Source: Sipunculus nudus
Lineage: Eukaryota > Annelida > Sipuncula > Golfingiida > Sipunculidae
Length of the DNA: 64,000 nt
Direction: 5' to 3'
Assembly: GCA_026874595.1 (NCBI GenBank)
Contig: CM049310.1
Span: 43,713,558-43,777,557 of the forward strand
The first letter of the stretch is position 1, and each line of letters opens with the position of its first letter. Below, in pieces: positions 60,900-64,000 of the stretch. The position numbers and the translations under genes were made by a program. Below the pieces are notes generated by a model. The model was not told the DNA's origin, ran no database searches, and worked only from the letters and a program-made list of their open reading frames with translations.

Positions 60900-61080
60900 T
60901 CACTCCTGTGATAGTAAAAGCACTAATCGCAATATGGGCTGGTCAAGTTTAGGATTGCAATCTCGGCTGGACAGATCTATGTCCAGCCCAGATTGCGATC
61001 CTGAAGCAAGGAAGACATGATCACAATCTGGCCGGACTAAACTGTGATCGCAATCTGGGCTGGACAGGTCTAAGATCTGT
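60900..61080. repeat. Inverted and direct copies of ATCGCAATCTGGGCTGGAC
   Basis: At least five copies in both orientations. Two form a hairpin at 60952-61001 with 21-bp arms (two mismatches) and an 8-base loop containing AGATCT. A related scrap (TTGTGATCGCAGTTCAGGCC) is at about 58725. Possible terminus of an unknown fold-back element. Confidence 0.7.
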
Positions 61081-61973
61081 AACAAAATTCTGACTCTAAT
61101 GGGCTCGACCTTCTCTGTCCCTACCAAAATCGCTGATATGCCTCTGGTAAAAAGGTCAGTAAATGTTTATAAATGATGATTCAAGCTTAATTTTAAGTGC
61201 TATCAAAATATTGAAACATATACTTATTGGTACCAAAATGGTGTATTCCTGTATTTTGTGGTTAGGCAGTAAACAGGCAGTCAAAGAAGATGCAACAGAA
61301 CTGTTGCATTTACTGTTGAAATTCTCACTGCATGGCTTATGGACTTAATATTAATAAATGGCAGGGCCCAATAATATTAAGTCCGATTAATCAGGCTAGG
61401 ATTTTCTAGAGACTGTTTCCATTAGTTTTAATTTGTTGCAGGTTTCTTGTCTCGACTGAGTTAATTCATCTTATATACAGACACCTGACATGTCACTTGT
61501 CAAGTGACACTGACAGTGACACTAACATTTCCCAGGGAACCTGACATCCAGAATTTTTTCAGCAGTTCTTCAAAGTTTTGTTTTGTTTTTTATCTTTTCA
61601 GGTCAGGGGCTGCAGGCATCATTTAAATTTTAATGTTCTTTGGGATCCACTGCTACCGTAGTCTGGTCAATAATTTCACGAACGTTGTTGAATTTTCATG
61701 GAAAATTACTGAAAACTGAAATAATCTGGATTCCCACGAAGTGCCTAGTATGGACAGCCCCCTACCGGCAACACTGGATTACTGTCTTCAATGATCTGTC
61801 CAGCAAATAAAAAAAAGGCCAACATAACAATGAAGAAACCGGAAACAACCCCCCTCTCTGGCGTGACACCAGCCTGCATTGAGGTGTTCTGGGCCTCTCT
61901 TTACAGTGACAACATTACCAGGTGGTATAAAAGTTAATGCAAGGCAAGGACGCAGTGAAAATATACAACTTAC

Positions 61974-62004
61974 GTAGTGTTTTCTTCCCAGAATCCGCCT
62001 CCAT
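61974..62004 (-). CDS. Exon 1 (start) of the minus-strand gene, unknown family
   Basis: ATG in good context (AACATGG) followed by 31 coding bases and the consensus donor GTAAGT. It encodes MEADSGKKTL and leaves in phase 1: C plus GA from exon 2 gives Arg, keeping the frame. An upstream ATG at 62048 and one at 62011 lie in another frame. That frame would enter exon 2 in phase 0 and hit a stop within five codons, so the ATG at 62004 is preferred. The intron to exon 2 is 23 kb, so the link is inferred only from phase, donor quality and the lack of a nearer acceptor. Exon 2 could instead be the first coding exon. Confidence 0.55.
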
Positions 62005-62025
62005 GTTGACATTACTGTCAAATCG

Positions 62026-62047
62026 AGGTCAAGGTCTACTGACGTCA
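62026..62047 (-). promoter_or_regulatory. CRE and direct-repeat half-sites upstream of exon 1
   Basis: TGACGTCA at 62040-62047 is a perfect cAMP-response element (CREB/ATF family). AGGTCAAGGTCT at 62026-62037 (plus strand) is a DR0 of nuclear-receptor half-sites, one mismatch in the second. They lie 22-44 bp upstream of the ATG, so they fall in the core promoter or the 5' UTR. Confidence 0.4.
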
Positions 62048-64000
62048 TTTTGACCCAGAGGGACGAACTAAAACCTGCATGTCAGAAATAGGAAATCGGA
62101 TATTAAAACTAAAGCCTAAAAACCCGAGACGTGCTTTATTGGGTGTACAATTGTGTTAGCTGAACCACAATCCAGCTTGACTTCTGTATGTTTAATATAG
62201 ACCAACTGGCTTCTGAAAGAAAAAGCCCGTATGAAAATCCCTAAACTGTATATGCCTGAATTCTCCAGGAAATTGTATGCTGAGGCCCATATATTTGAGA
62301 TATCTTTTTGAAGACTATTTGTCATAGTTATCTGCATAATCGGTAGCTCAGTCAGAAAGGACAGTCAGAAAGATAGAATTTCGTACACACGAGATACCAT
62401 CTCTTGCGTTCGCGTTAAAAATAATTTTCGTTGTGCCCTATTTACGAGCCAGCGTACATTTGACCTACAATTCCTTCATATATTGTACATAAAGTCAGCT
62501 CTGTAGATTTCTGAACTAAAATCTGAAGACAAGTTTATTACGTTATATCCCTTTCAACTGAATAATTCCATTATTTGATCATTTTTTAAATATCACAGCT
62601 TGGTATAATAAAATAAATCTTTGCGATGAACAGTGACAATGCAATTTACAAAATTAAACGTAAATGAAAAATAGAGCTGATAATTTAATTATTTAAATAA
62701 TTTCATTTTTTTTACCAACTATATAGGCAGTAACCATAATATAACTAAAACAAAATCAATAATTACTTGTGCCTCTAAAGCACGTTTTTATATAGGCCTG
62801 AGGTATGTCGACCTTTGGAAATTATTCTAAGGAGTATATCAGTGGTAATATTAATTTTGGTTATGTATATTACTAAACATAGAGTAGCTCTGTATATTTG
62901 CAGATTAAATACACGTATGGAGATAATGTAATCATTCATACATAGAGCTTTTATTACATTAATAAAAAATACACATTTAATGATTTTTCGATTTCTTGAT
63001 AATTTCGACTAGTTTCATGATTATTCGATCGAGTAATGACTGTGACTATAGCTCCGTCGGTATGCATTAAATTAACAGTTGTCAGACATTGAATTAATTA
63101 CTTTTTTATTTTTATTCTATATCAAAATGAATTACTTTTATATAAGACTTTACACTTAACACGGCTATACCGACTGGTATTAAAGCATATAAAGGCACTT
63201 GTTAGCGCCACCTATCATCGCCAACTAAACTGAGGTTGTTCTCTGGATGCGTCAACACTATTGGAGTCTTTCAATGCAAACAAAATATAGCTCTTTCAAT
63301 AATCACCGATCATTACATAGAACCTGACGTGCAAATGAGACTGGATCGCCAGCTCCTTCAAGTTTCAACGCTTGTGACGCTCTATTTATGTGCGAACCAC
63401 TAACAGAATATTACAAAATAATAACGTTATATGTACCAAGCTTTGCACAACATCAGGAGCTATAAATATAATTAACCATTATTGTAAAAGCATGTGTAAA
63501 CTATAATTTACGAATGTACATGATAATCTGAAATTTCCATTTTTAAAATTACTCCAGTACAAAGAATATTTGTATTGGACTAGCCTGGGACATGGACTCG
63601 AGTTCCAAGTGACTCGGACTCGAAGGAGGTGGACTTGGACTCGAATCTCAAGGATCGGACCTTTACGCGAGTGGTCTGGACTCAGACCCTTACTCGGACT
63701 CGCATGGTGTGGACTTGACTACATCACTGTTAATTATAATATGCAAATTAATATATCGATCAGGGCTTCAAGTTCATCCCATTCACTTAACAATGTATAC
63801 GTTAAATTAGTACGCGCGAATAAAGAGGGTTTTTAAGTCCCTGACGTCTATCAAGGTGCTGGATTATGTGGTATTTTACAAATTTTAGTTACCAATGTCC
63901 GGACAGGTCTATATACTAGTATATATATTATGGATATCCGCTTGACCTGCCGTGGGAAGTTGAACTTGGCACCGTCATCTGAGTTCGACATCAGAGTTTC
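62048..64000. other. Upstream flank and putative promoter region
   Basis: AT-rich with somewhat more CpG than the introns, notably at 62340-62460 and 63200-63370. No second gene was recognised on either strand. A transposon-end remnant lies at 63583-63731. The stretch 62500-63200 holds no feature I can support. Confidence 0.35.
63583..63731 (-). mobile_element. Remnant of a hAT-like element end (GACTCGGACTCG type)
   Basis: On the minus strand it starts CAGTGATGTAGTCAAGTCC and continues with repeated CGAGTCCGAGT / GAGTCCAAGTCC motifs, a layout I associate with hAT-type ends. The opposite end is missing. The Arg/Trp-rich plus-strand frame at 63570-63836 results from this repeat. Confidence 0.5.

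Larger units (their letters stand above)
38856..61973 (-). other. Intron 1
   Basis: About 23 kb, listed separately where structured: satellites at 39756-41645 and 44955-45570, tandem and palindromic repeats at 46700-48545, interspersed repeats at 49100-50430, 52440-54690 and 58745-60400, DNA elements at 54781-57018 and 57133-58649, hairpins at 60900-61080, and a plus-strand ORF at 42498-42821. The stretches 41700-42480, 43100-44900, 45600-46650, 50450-52400 and 61150-61950 show no feature I can support. Confidence 0.4.

Noticed and set aside
63570-63836. 88-residue Arg/Trp-rich plus-strand frame
   Set aside because: It translates a GACTCGGACTCG-type transposon-end remnant and has no other support.
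1-64000. Retroviral, LTR or Polinton-like elements
   Set aside because: No long terminal repeats, polymerase, integrase, capsid or envelope-like stretches were recognised on either strand.

Overview
The window reads as nuclear DNA of an invertebrate animal, most likely a bivalve mollusc or another lophotrochozoan. It is AT-rich, has no prokaryote-like gene packing, and is full of short interspersed repeats of a style I associate with bivalve genomes: GACCTTGACCTTTGACC arrays, elements carrying the palindrome GGTGGCGCCACC, MITEs with CAGTGGAACCTC or CTGTGGTT ends, and tRNA-related SINEs. The placement comes from repeat style only; no species could be fixed.

I could assemble one host gene. It lies on the minus strand and fills almost the whole window, from an ATG at 62004 to a stop at 785-787. 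Ten small exons chain with matching splice phases: 62004-61974, 38855-38753, 20073-20041, 19402-19370, 18598-18399, 17515-17349, 14394-14352, 8506-8455, 4333-4237 and 898-785. The predicted protein is about 290 residues, charged and soluble, with an RRQS motif (PKA type), a basic cluster that could be a nuclear localisation signal, and no membrane segment. I do not recognise its family. Exons 3 and 4 are tandem copies of a frame-preserving 33-nt exon and encode an 11-residue repeat that is repeated a third time at the start of exon 5. Exons 1, 7, 8 and 10 are the weaker calls.

Layout from left to right: 1-784 is the gene's 3' flank with a polyadenylation signal; 785-8.5 kb holds exons 10 to 8 with one MITE, a SINE and a hairpin-ended repeat; 8.5-14.3 kb holds minisatellites and a duplicated interspersed repeat; 14.3-20.6 kb is the exon-dense core, with a 23-bp minisatellite and a 671-bp duplication that carries the alternative exons; 20.6-38.7 kb is intron 2 with MITEs, a SINE, microsatellites and a repeat dense in nuclear-receptor half-sites; 38.75-38.86 kb is exon 2; 38.9-62.0 kb is intron 1 with 74-bp and 55-bp satellites, a palindrome cluster rich in STAT-type sites, large interspersed repeats, a CACTA-like 2.2-kb DNA element and a hAT-like element containing another element. 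Above 62.0 kb is the putative promoter side, with a perfect CRE.

The only other coding candidate is a plus-strand ORF at 42.5 kb inside intron 1, with a signal-peptide-like start. I saw no rRNA, tRNA gene, CRISPR array, retroviral or Polinton-like element.
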